Assembly (NCBI GenBank): GCA_951813855.1
Contig: OX638380.1
Coordinates: 4,122,518 to 4,186,517 of the forward strand
DNA from: an uncultured Verrucomicrobiae bacterium
GTDB taxonomy: Bacteria > Verrucomicrobiota > Verrucomicrobiia > Limisphaerales > AAA164-E04
DNA length: 64,000 nt
Direction: 5' to 3'
This document shows, in pieces, positions 18,462 through 26,102 of the stretch (positions are counted from its first letter, which is position 1; each line of letters begins with the position of its first letter). The notes below the pieces were generated by a model. The model was given only the letters and a program-made list of their open reading frames with translations, made no database searches and had not been told where the DNA came from. The translations under genes were made by a program, and so were the position numbers.

Positions 18462-19214
18462 ATGAGCATTGCCGCGCTTGAAAATGCCGGTTTCGATGTC
18501 AAGACCACGAACCGTGCCGGGGCGGTTTTGTCTCATGATTTCACCGTCGGATTCGATTCACTCACCAATATCCTCGCCGCCACGAAGATGGAATGCGGGG
18601 AATTGCTGGAGAGCGGAGGGAACGAAGCTCCTCCGACTGGGCGGTTGCGCGAGACATTGAATGAAGCTGGTTGGGCCAAGAGGAGTATCAGTGCCACAAA
18701 GGCCGTGGACGGAGTTCAGAAGACGAGCGCGACGCACGAGATCGACCATGTTCGAGACTGTGGCCAAGGGACTATTGCTCTAGAGATTGAATGGAACAAT
18801 AAGGATCCGTTCTTTGGCCGAGACCTGGAGAACTTCCAGCGGCTGCACGCGGACGGAGCCAGCAGTGTCGGTATGGTAATCACTCGGGGGAAATCGCTGC
18901 AAGACGCCACGCGCATTATTCTGACCAAATGCGCGAAGGTAAATAATCTGAACAGCGTTTCCGACTTCAAGCGACTTGGCATCAAGGAACCGACAGCCAA
19001 TCAACAAGAGAAATTGCAAGAGGCTGATGATTCCGGTTTTGCTGAAATTGCTGCCGCTACCCTGTGCCGCAAGTACGGCGAGAGCACGACTCACTGGAAT
19101 AAGCTGATGGAGCGACTAACACGAGGGGTCGGAAATCCATGTCCGCTATTGTTAGTTGGCCTTCCGCTTTTCTGCGTTAGGATTACCAAGAAGAGACAAC
19201 CGTTATCAAGTTAA
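18462..19214 (+). CDS. BglII/BstYI-family type II restriction endonuclease
   Basis: A 250-residue protein. The catalytic core matches the BglII/BstYI family: 'HEIDHVRD', then 'IALEIEWNNKDPFFGRDLENF' carrying the acidic metal-binding residues, 'VGMVITRG', and 'KYGESTTHWNKLMERL' with 'NPCPLLLVGL' near the end. Enzymes of this family cut RGATCY-like or AGATCT sites; the site here cannot be read from sequence. It follows the MT-A70 methylase by 8 bases, forming a compact restriction-modification pair. The last 16 residues after 'VGLP' look non-homologous and may result from a late frameshift; the core is intact. Confidence 0.8.
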   Translation: MSIAALENAGFDVKTTNRAGAVLSHDFTVGFDSLTNILAATKMECGELLESGGNEAPPTGRLRETLNEAGWAKRSISATKAVDGVQKTSATHEIDHVRDCGQGTIALEIEWNNKDPFFGRDLENFQRLHADGASSVGMVITRGKSLQDATRIILTKCAKVNNLNSVSDFKRLGIKEPTANQQEKLQEADDSGFAEIAAATLCRKYGESTTHWNKLMERLTRGVGNPCPLLLVGLPLFCVRITKKRQPLSS

Positions 19215-19387
19215 CCGATGTCGAGTTTGAGCTTCGAGAGATCAAGCTGATCGCCCACAGTTATCAGCCGAGAACGGCTGAGTTGGAGGAAAACCTGAGA
19301 GTGAAGGTCCCGTTCGAGGAACTGGAGGCGGCGGCGGTGCACCCGATAAAGATTCGCCTCGAGATGTTCTTTCGGAAGCCGATTTGA
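19181..19387 (+). other. Start-less reading-frame fragment after the endonuclease
   Basis: An open stretch of 68 codons following a TAG at 19178-19180, overlapping the last codons of the endonuclease gene in another frame. It reads as plausible protein ('VEFELREIKLIAHSYQP', 'LEENLRVKVPFEELE', 'KIRLEMFFRKP') with regular charge alternation and a strand-like pattern, but has no ATG and only a late GTG. It may be the 3' end of a truncated gene from the same imported cassette. Not recognised. Bases 19388-19535 hold nothing I can identify. Confidence 0.3.
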
Positions 19388-19535
19388 TCGGGTGAATGGG
19401 GATACGCCGGTACATTATTTTCATAAATGATTGCTAATTCAGCGATCGGCTTTTAGGGTGCTCGGTATTGATGGCCTGAGGCATTGGCTCTGGTGGGGAG
19501 GAACTCAGGAACACGGAATCGTAACCCTTTCGACG

Positions 19536-20711
19536 ATGAAAAGATTGTTTTGTTATTCGGTAGCGGCTTGCTTGCTGAGCGGCGGCTTATTTCACTCGGC
19601 GTCAGCCGAAGACGAGCTCCTGACTTTGAGGGGAGAGGGCATGTGCGCGAAATGCGAACTCCAGCGCACCGAAGACTGCCAAAACGCCGTCAAGGTGACC
19701 GTCGACGGCAAGGAGACGGTTTATTTATTGACTCCCAACGAGGCCAGCAAAGCCTTTCATCGCAACATCTGTTCCGGCACGGCGCCGATCACGATTGTCG
19801 GCGTGTTTACGGAAATCGACGATCAGAAATTCTTTGTCGCGAACAAACTCAGCCTGCGGCAGAACGAAGAGATCAAGGGCGAGGCGCTTTGCTTGAAGTG
19901 CGCTTTGGGACTGACGCCTGCTTGCCAGAACGGTGTTCGAGTCGGGGAGAAGGGCAAGCAAGTGCTTTTCGTCGTCGAGCATAACGACGTGAGCAAGGCC
20001 TTTCATCAAAACGTCTGCCAGAAAACCGCTCCGGTGGTGGCCGTCGGCAAGGTCGAGGATGTGGCCGGACTGTCCGGGGTGAAGAAATTGACGGCGACCT
20101 CGATCGTGTTGTCGGCCACCGAGAAGGCAGCTCCCGCCGAAGTCGCCGAAGCGAAAGAGGAAGCTCCTCCGGCGGAGCGTCCGGAGAGCGATAAACCGTC
20201 CGAGGAGGCCAAAACGGTGACGATCAAGGGAGTGGGCTTGTGCGCGAAATGCGCCCTCAGCCAAGGAGAAGAATGCCAGAACGCCATTCGTCTGATCAAA
20301 GACGGCAAGGAAGTGATCTATTTGTTTACGCATAACGACGTCAGCAAGGCGTTCCATAAGCACGTCTGTTCGGCGACGCCCAATATCGTGGCGGTGGGCG
20401 CGTTGACGACCGAAGGGGATCAACCGGTTTTCACGCCGACCAAATACGAACTGCAGAAGTCCAAGACTCTGGCAGGAACGGGACTTTGCCTGAAGTGCGA
20501 ACTGCAGGAGAGCCGCGTTTGCCGCAACGCGGTAAAGGTCGAAGCGGAGGGGAAGGAACTTTTTTATATCCTGGATCAGAACGGTGTCAGCAAAAAATTC
20601 CACCGACATATCTGCCAAGCTCCCGCGGCAGTCGTCGTTAAGGGCACGGTGGCCGTCATCGACGGCAAGCTCGAAGTCACTCCGTCCGGCATCGAACTCA
20701 AATCGGAATAA
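19536..20711 (+). CDS. Exported protein with four identical-spacing Cys/His repeats
   Basis: A 391-residue protein from the ATG at 19536, chosen over an earlier frame start because it gives a standard signal peptide (residues 1-24, ending ASA). Four homologous units of about 80 residues each carry C-x2-C-x7-C-x26-H-x3-C with no spacing change: C37/C40/C48/H75/C79; C119/C122/C130/H157/C161; C236/C239/C247/H274/C278; C318/C321/C329/H356/C360. Each unit starts 'G.g.C.KC.L' and ends 'VSKaFH..iC'. Units 1-2 and 3-4 are separated by an Ala/Glu/Pro linker (about 193-227). The layout suggests four metal sites, or disulfide-stabilised domains, in the periplasm. It resembles small DUF6370-type repeats; function unknown. 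Confidence 0.85.
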   Translation: MKRLFCYSVAACLLSGGLFHSASAEDELLTLRGEGMCAKCELQRTEDCQNAVKVTVDGKETVYLLTPNEASKAFHRNICSGTAPITIVGVFTEIDDQKFFVANKLSLRQNEEIKGEALCLKCALGLTPACQNGVRVGEKGKQVLFVVEHNDVSKAFHQNVCQKTAPVVAVGKVEDVAGLSGVKKLTATSIVLSATEKAAPAEVAEAKEEAPPAERPESDKPSEEAKTVTIKGVGLCAKCALSQGEECQNAIRLIKDGKEVIYLFTHNDVSKAFHKHVCSATPNIVAVGALTTEGDQPVFTPTKYELQKSKTLAGTGLCLKCELQESRVCRNAVKVEAEGKELFYILDQNGVSKKFHRHICQAPAAVVVKGTVAVIDGKLEVTPSGIELKSE

Positions 20712-21317
20712 TTTCCGATTAGGGACGAGCGATCAGCCGAGGCAGCGTGTCGGCGGTTTTATTCCCGGAAATTTGAACGATCGTTTTCAAAAATCGGTCG
20801 ACTCGCCGTCTCGTCAGACTAAGGGGAATCGAAGTTCGAGGGCCGCCGGTTAGCGTGCCGTCGGCACTTTTGTTCGACGACGGTAATTCGCCCTTGGTCG
20901 GTCCCGGCCGGGATGCGGGCCAAGGTGGCGCCTCGGCGGGCTGTCGATTCGACTAGGCCGGCCGTTCGCCGGTTTTGATTTTCCTTGGTTCGTTGCGCGA
21001 CCATTGCCGGCGTTTCTCCGCTTGCCGAATCGGTGATTCTTGGTCGCTGTTGCCCGGCGGCGGTTTCCGGATTTCGTTCTCGTTTGACGACTGTCGGGCA
21101 AGTCGTTCCGGCGATCGGCGCTTTCGTGGCTGCGGCGGATGGAGATCGGGGACGACCGCTGGAATATCGGGGCGATAAGGGGGCGATTCGTTCCAAGTTT
21201 CCAGGTTACCCGAGCGGTTTAACCTCGAGCGATGGGTGATATTAGGGATTGATTTGTGGTTGATTCGAGAGGCGATCTAACTTAAGTACTCGCCTCAGTA
21301 AATGACGTAAACGGGGT
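20712..21317. other. 606-base intergenic stretch, no convincing gene
   Basis: GC-rich sequence between the Cys/His repeat gene and the DUF5069 gene. A 125-codon minus-strand frame (20819-21196) is rich in Arg, Thr and Ala with no domain, and is probably spurious. I see no RNA gene, repeat or terminator. Confidence 0.5.
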
Positions 21318-21767
21318 ATGGTTATTCAGGGACCAGATTTGACGATGGCTTCGCCGCGGAGTCTTCGCGTGCGTTTGGGCGGCTTCGTGATTTTACCTCG
21401 AACGCTCGACAAGGGGCGGGCGACGATTGCCGGTAAAAACGGTCGTTACCAGTTCAATTGCCCCATGGACCGCCGATTCTTCGAGTTCACCAATATCAGT
21501 CCGAATTCCCTGATGAATCAATTGGCTACGGGCAAGACGGATGAATCGATCCTCGGATGGGTTCGCAAGATGTCGTCTAAAAACCGGGGGCAATGGGAAA
21601 TCGAAGCGTGGGCCGATTACGAGTCGAGGCGAGTGCCTAACGATGCCGAGGAACGAAAGATCTTCAGTCAGATTTTGAATCAGATCGCGCCTTCTCGAGA
21701 GGACATCGTGACTTGGTTCGATTTGCTGGATTTGGACGATTACGTTTCCTACGGCGGGAAGCCCTGA
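21318..21767 (+). CDS. DUF5069 domain protein
   Basis: A 149-residue protein matching DUF5069, a family of unknown function frequent in verrucomicrobia and planctomycetes: 'PRSLRVRLGGFVILPRTLDKGRA' (split by the family's usual pattern), 'KNGRYQFNCPMDRRFFEF', and the tail 'DDYVSYGG'. No signal peptide or membrane segment, so cytoplasmic. A second ATG at 21345 would shorten it by nine residues; the upstream ATG is kept because 'GPDLT' before it is typical of the family. Convergent with the DUF971 gene, 19 bases away. Confidence 0.85.
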   Translation: MVIQGPDLTMASPRSLRVRLGGFVILPRTLDKGRATIAGKNGRYQFNCPMDRRFFEFTNISPNSLMNQLATGKTDESILGWVRKMSSKNRGQWEIEAWADYESRRVPNDAEERKIFSQILNQIAPSREDIVTWFDLLDLDDYVSYGGKP

Positions 21768-21786
21768 CGAAACGGCCGGTCGCCCC

Positions 21787-22098
21787 TCAGTTGTCCGACG
21801 GAAGTTCCGCCAGCGATTTCAGGTAATCGAAGGCGAACAAACCGGTGGCGTGTCCGTCGGCCCAGGCCGGCCGGATGGCGTAGCCGCCGATTCGGGTCAG
21901 ATTGACCATGCGAAAGGCCTCGGGGGGAAGTGGCTTGGGCTGGTCCCGATAAACGTTTCCCATGATGTCTCGTTCTCCCTGGCACCCGGCGCAAGGGCAC
22001 CGGCGCCGGAGCGTTTCGACCGGGATGAAAGATTCTTCCTGATCGTCCCATTTGATGGCCAGAACGTCGCCGATTACTTGAATGTCGATCGGATTCAT
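21787..22098 (-). CDS. DUF971 (GBBH-like N-terminal domain) protein
   Basis: A 103-residue protein, taking the ATG at 22098 instead of an upstream in-frame start that adds 20 residues without homology. It matches DUF971: 'LAIKWDDQEESFIPVETLRRRCPCAGCQ' (given in part by its C-x-C-x2-C cluster), 'IGGYAIRPAWADGHATGLFAFDYL'. Such domains occur alone or in butyrobetaine hydroxylase and Mrp-associated proteins, often linked with iron-sulfur metabolism. The three close cysteines could bind metal. Last gene of a minus-strand run with the M24 peptidase and sppA. Confidence 0.85.
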   Translation of the reverse strand: MNPIDIQVIGDVLAIKWDDQEESFIPVETLRRRCPCAGCQGERDIMGNVYRDQPKPLPPEAFRMVNLTRIGGYAIRPAWADGHATGLFAFDYLKSLAELPSDN

Positions 22099-22172
22099 CT
22101 TGGTGCGGGCTGAATTTGGATTTTCCGGGTTTAATCCCGGCCGTTCGGCGAACGGCACTGGTATCTGAAACG

Positions 22173-23354
22173 TTATATCTCGAGCGGTTGTTCGCAGAAA
22201 CTGAGCTTCGAGGAACCGTTGCCGCCGATCAAGACGACGTCTTCGATGCGCACCCCGCCGATTCCCGGATAGTACAGTCCGGGTTCCACGGTGACGACGT
22301 TGCCGGATTGCAGTCGGTCTGGAGAATTCTTGCCGATAGCCGGAGCTTCATGAAGTTCAAGTCCCAGACCATGTCCGGTGCCATGAAAAAATCCTTGCAT
22401 ATGATCGTTGCGCCGGCCGGTTTCGAAGCCCTGATCTCGAAAGTGATTCGCCACGTTACGGTGGACCTCTCGGGCTTCGACTCCAGGTCGGAGGGCCTCG
22501 AAGGCGATGGTTTGCGCCTCCTTGACGGCCTGGTGCAGGCGTTGGAGCGCTTCGGAAGCTCGGCCTTTGACGACCGTGCGGGTTAAGTCGCCGTGGTAAC
22601 CGGTGGCCACGGAGCGAGGGAAGACGTCGACGATGATGGGGCGATGAGCCTTGAGGGTGCCGTGACCGCGTTCATGAGGATCGCAGCCCTGATCGCCGCA
22701 AGCCACGATGGTGTGACCGGGAAGGGCGCCGAGCGAAGCGACGGTCGAATCGATGACGCCTCTGACGCATTCGGCGGTCAAGGGACTGCCTTGCCGGATC
22801 AGAACTTCTTCCCTGCCGATGGTCGCGTCTCGAATCAGGGAGATGCCGGCGGCCAGTCCTTCTTGGGTGATGCGCAATATCTCCTTGAGGCACCCGATTT
22901 CCTGGCCGGATTTAACCCGGCGTTCCGGAAACGGATCGACGGTGACGAACGTCGTTTCGGGCGCTATTTCCTGAATGGCGTTCGCGACTCCCAGCGGAAA
23001 GGTTTGAGGAACGTTGACTTGGTTGATGCGAAGATCGGCCAACAGCAGGCCGGCCAGATGACCGATTTTCGGGGCTCCGGCGCCGGCCGGGCCGAGGCAC
23101 GATCTGAGTTGCGAACCGGAATGCACGATCGCCTCGGGACAGTCCCGTGCGGCCCGGTCGATTTCCAAATCGTTCAGCACCAGATGCACGGCGTCTTCCG
23201 TGCGGAGAAAGATAAACGGATCGGGAACTAGCAAACCGGTCGCATACAGCAGGTCCGCGTCGCGTTCGCTGTCGGCTATAATCAGTAACGCGTTCGGCTG
23301 AGCCGGCAAACTCGAGTTCTGACGGTTGGGGCGAGGGTGCGTCGCAGGCGGCAT
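22173..23354 (-). CDS. M24-family Xaa-Pro aminopeptidase-like metallopeptidase
   Basis: A 393-residue cytoplasmic protein with a creatinase/prolidase N-terminal half and a pita-bread catalytic half from about residue 155. The five metal ligands are visible in order: Asp in 'PIIVDVFPR', Asp in 'GYHGDLTRTV', His in 'FFHGTGHGLGLELHE', Glu in 'VTVEPGLYYPG' and Glu in 'GVRIEDV'. It removes N-terminal residues before proline or splits Xaa-Pro dipeptides. It starts 15 bases after sppA ends, so the two are probably co-transcribed. Confidence 0.92.
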   Translation of the reverse strand: MPPATHPRPNRQNSSLPAQPNALLIIADSERDADLLYATGLLVPDPFIFLRTEDAVHLVLNDLEIDRAARDCPEAIVHSGSQLRSCLGPAGAGAPKIGHLAGLLLADLRINQVNVPQTFPLGVANAIQEIAPETTFVTVDPFPERRVKSGQEIGCLKEILRITQEGLAAGISLIRDATIGREEVLIRQGSPLTAECVRGVIDSTVASLGALPGHTIVACGDQGCDPHERGHGTLKAHRPIIVDVFPRSVATGYHGDLTRTVVKGRASEALQRLHQAVKEAQTIAFEALRPGVEAREVHRNVANHFRDQGFETGRRNDHMQGFFHGTGHGLGLELHEAPAIGKNSPDRLQSGNVVTVEPGLYYPGIGGVRIEDVVLIGGNGSSKLSFCEQPLEI

Positions 23355-23369
23355 CCCGGTGACGGGTCG

Positions 23370-24494
23370 TTATTCGAGGTAGTTCGGCGGCAGAAAATAC
23401 AGGCGCCCGGATCTTAGTCTGGGCAGGTCGATTCCCAAGTCGATTTCCACCGCCCGTTGTTCAGTTTGCCCGAGCAATTGGAAGATGTTGCCTAATTGGA
23501 AAGGCAACTGATACTGGATGAGATCAAAGTCTTCCCGGCCGGAGAGTTCCAGCAGCGCGGCCATGCGATCGATGGCACCGTCAACATTCCCCAATTCGTC
23601 GATAAATCCGAGTTCGTGAGCTTGGCTGCCCGAAAGGATGCGGCCGTCGGCGTAGGATTCCCAGTCTGCCGCCAAGGCTTTCCCCGGATTTTCCCCGTGT
23701 CCGCTCGCCTGGTTCCGGCCGCGTTCGACCACCTCCTTGAACCGGCCGAAGGCTTCGTCGACCAGATCCTGGATCATTTGTTTGCTTTCGGGCAAAATCT
23801 CGTCGGGTTTTTTATCGCCGCTGAGCATGTCTTTGAACCGGCCGCTTTTGAAGACCATGGGTTGAACTCCGACTTTGTCCATCAGTCCGCGGTAATTGTA
23901 TCCATGTATGATCACTCCGATGCTGCCCGTGATGGTCAGTTTATGGGCCACGATCCAACGGCAGGGCGAGGCGATGTAATAGCCTCCTGAAGCGGCCAGT
24001 CCCGAGAGATAGGCCACCACGATTTTACTCGAGTCTTGCTGGAAGCTTTCGATCGCCTCGTAGATTTCGTCGGAGGCGAGCACTTCGCCGCCGGGGGAAT
24101 CGATCAGGAGCAGCACGCCCAACACCGAGTCGTCTTCGGCCGCCAGATCGAGTTGTTTTTTCAGCGACTGCACCATGCTGTTGCCGCGGGAATCGGTCAG
24201 CAGGCCGGAGATGATCCCGTCTACCTTGACGATGACCACCTTGTTGGTGCCCGAGTTGTCTTCGACGTAGACTTCTTCCCAGTCGTGGCCGCTGGAAAGC
24301 TGGCTCCAGCTTCCCGGCGAAACGAGCAACAGAAGGAACAAGACCGGTACGAGCAGGAGGCTCAGCAAAAAAAACGAGAGGAACAGGCAACCGCCCCGAC
24401 GGGGTTTTTTCTGAGTCTCGAATTGATAAGTCGGTTGGGCAGCCGGCGGAGACTCCGGGGCGGCGCTTTCCTGGGGGGCGGATTCGGAATTCAC
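23370..24494 (-). CDS. sppA: Signal peptide peptidase SppA, S49 family
   Basis: A 374-residue protein: a Pro/Ala-rich cytoplasmic N-terminus of about 33 residues, one strong membrane helix (about 37-62), then a single S49 domain. Catalytic serine is in 'LSGLAASGGYYIAS' and the catalytic lysine in 'VFKSGRFKDML', the Ser-Lys dyad of short-form SppA. Also present are 'LLIDSPGGEVLASDEIYEAI' and 'ADGRILSGSQAHELGFIDELG'. It degrades residual signal peptides in the inner membrane. First gene of the minus-strand group with the M24 peptidase. Confidence 0.93.
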   Translation of the reverse strand: MNSESAPQESAAPESPPAAQPTYQFETQKKPRRGGCLFLSFFLLSLLLVPVLFLLLLVSPGSWSQLSSGHDWEEVYVEDNSGTNKVVIVKVDGIISGLLTDSRGNSMVQSLKKQLDLAAEDDSVLGVLLLIDSPGGEVLASDEIYEAIESFQQDSSKIVVAYLSGLAASGGYYIASPCRWIVAHKLTITGSIGVIIHGYNYRGLMDKVGVQPMVFKSGRFKDMLSGDKKPDEILPESKQMIQDLVDEAFGRFKEVVERGRNQASGHGENPGKALAADWESYADGRILSGSQAHELGFIDELGNVDGAIDRMAALLELSGREDFDLIQYQLPFQLGNIFQLLGQTEQRAVEIDLGIDLPRLRSGRLYFLPPNYLE

Positions 24495-24763
24495 TTGGTT
24501 GTCGGGAAACTGGATCGGACCGGTTTAAGACTGGGATTGGCTTCGGCCCAACGAGGCCAATGCCGGAACTATTAGTTCGGTAGGTTAAAACCGCACCGTG
24601 GCCGGTTCGGGATTATCTCGGGGCGTCATCCGATTCGAGTTTCGCCGATTCCACCTTCCGGCAGCCGGAAATGCGAGTTTTTTCGGTTGATATTTCCCCC
24701 GGGCTGACGCGTGGTTTCGCGACCCCGCATAGCTCGGAATGATTTCCGCCGCCGGAGCGGGTC

Positions 24764-25792
24764 TCAGGCTAGCGGATGTTTCCGGATATGAATATAGGCG
24801 TGAACATGGGGTTCGCCCCGGAAAAAGATCAAGGCCGCCGGACCTTCAATCTGCCAAACGTCCCAGATGCCGTCGTTGCCCAGATCGATGGCTTTGTAAA
24901 AGGCCAAGTGCAGATGGCCGAACTGATCGGGTTCGATGAGTTTCATGGCTTCGGTGGCGTCTTTTTCCCGGAACGGCGCCAGCACGTCGGCCAGCACCTT
25001 GCGGACATGCTCTTTCTGGTCCGGCGATAATCCTTCGATCGGAATCCCCGGAAGTTCTTTCGTTTTGCCGGTCAACTTGACCGTTTTGGTGCCTTGTTCC
25101 GGTCGGGCCTTGTGGAGCAAGGCCGTTTTGCGCTGTTTGCCGTCCAGCATCTGGAACACCTCGTTGGCGCGCTTGGCTTGATACCAATACACGTTGCCGG
25201 GGTGGGTCGGTTTTTCGTCGAAATACTTCCCGGCTTGGTGGCCGTAGAACAAAGGCCCCCCGAACGCCGTTCCATCCAGGCTGTTGCCGTCGCAACGCCG
25301 CGTGACGTGCCTTCCGGTGAGCACGAATTCGAAATCCTGTTCGCCGGGCCGGCCGAACAGGGCGATGGAGCAATCCTCCAAGCCCTCTTCGTCGGTGTCC
25401 CAGGCGACTTGTTCCAATACGGCATGCCGGTATTCCGGACTGTGCAATCCCAAGAAGATCTGCTTGATCAGGTCTTGCTGCTCGGGGGTGAAATCCCGGC
25501 CGATTCGCGCCTTGGTGATATGCCAGTTGTTTTGGACTTCGAATTGCTTCTGGTGATTGAACGGCAGGCAGATCTGGGCCTGTTGTTTTTCGTTCAGGCT
25601 CTTGTAGAGCGAAGTCACCAGCGATTCCGAATCCGGGGCGGCCGCCGGTTCGTCGCCTACGATTCGCAGGCCCGGCGCGTTCCCCAAGACGGAAACCGCC
25701 GCCGGCAACGCGGCGGCTTTCAAAAAATTCCGCCGGTTCAGCGAGGAGCCGCAGCAGTTGTGGGTCAGATCGGCGAATTCGTCGGCATTCAT
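24764..25792 (-). CDS. Tat-exported DUF3500-like protein
   Basis: A 342-residue protein with a twin-arginine signal ('LNRRNFLKAAALPAAVSVLG', residues about 18-37). The remainder resembles exported DUF3500-type proteins: an early helical 'SLYKSLNEKQQAQICLPF', a central 'FGGPLFYGHQAG', and a C-terminal 'GPAALIFFRGEPHVHAYIHI' with paired histidines. Biochemical role unknown. The family assignment is tentative but the export signal is clear. Stand-alone; the 269 bases between it and sppA (24495-24763) show no feature. Confidence 0.65.
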   Translation of the reverse strand: MNADEFADLTHNCCGSSLNRRNFLKAAALPAAVSVLGNAPGLRIVGDEPAAAPDSESLVTSLYKSLNEKQQAQICLPFNHQKQFEVQNNWHITKARIGRDFTPEQQDLIKQIFLGLHSPEYRHAVLEQVAWDTDEEGLEDCSIALFGRPGEQDFEFVLTGRHVTRRCDGNSLDGTAFGGPLFYGHQAGKYFDEKPTHPGNVYWYQAKRANEVFQMLDGKQRKTALLHKARPEQGTKTVKLTGKTKELPGIPIEGLSPDQKEHVRKVLADVLAPFREKDATEAMKLIEPDQFGHLHLAFYKAIDLGNDGIWDVWQIEGPAALIFFRGEPHVHAYIHIRKHPLA

Positions 25793-26010
25793 GGTCGCGG
25801 CCTCCTGGCGTCGTGATTCAATGCCAGTCGACCGAAACCGCCGGCGGTCTGGGGCGACTGACTGGTCCAGCTTGGAGTCTAGTTTGCCGGAAAAAACGGC
25901 GTTAGCAAGTTTTTTTTTGAGGCTTCGGCTCTGAAGTCTCGCTGGGCAAGAGGCAGCGAAGCCAAAAGAAGAACTCCGGCAATGACCACAGGCGGATACC
26001 GTTTTAGCGT

Positions 26011-26039
26011 TTGAACTTTTCCGGCGAGGCTTTTATTTT
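26011..26039 (+). promoter_or_regulatory. Putative sigma-70 promoter for the delta-60 gene
   Basis: TTGAAC at 26011-26016 and TATTTT at 26034-26039 with a 17-base spacer, 64 bases before the start codon of the giant repeat gene. This is the only promoter-like pair in the 310-base divergent region 25793-26102. Confidence 0.45.
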
Positions 26040-26102
26040 CGCACGTGGCGAGGTTGGTTTTTCGCGATCGCTCTCAGCCGTCGGGCAAGAACCCACACGA
26101 TT

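Noticed and set aside
20819..21196. 125-codon minus-strand frame
   Set aside because: Biased composition, no motif, no supporting context.
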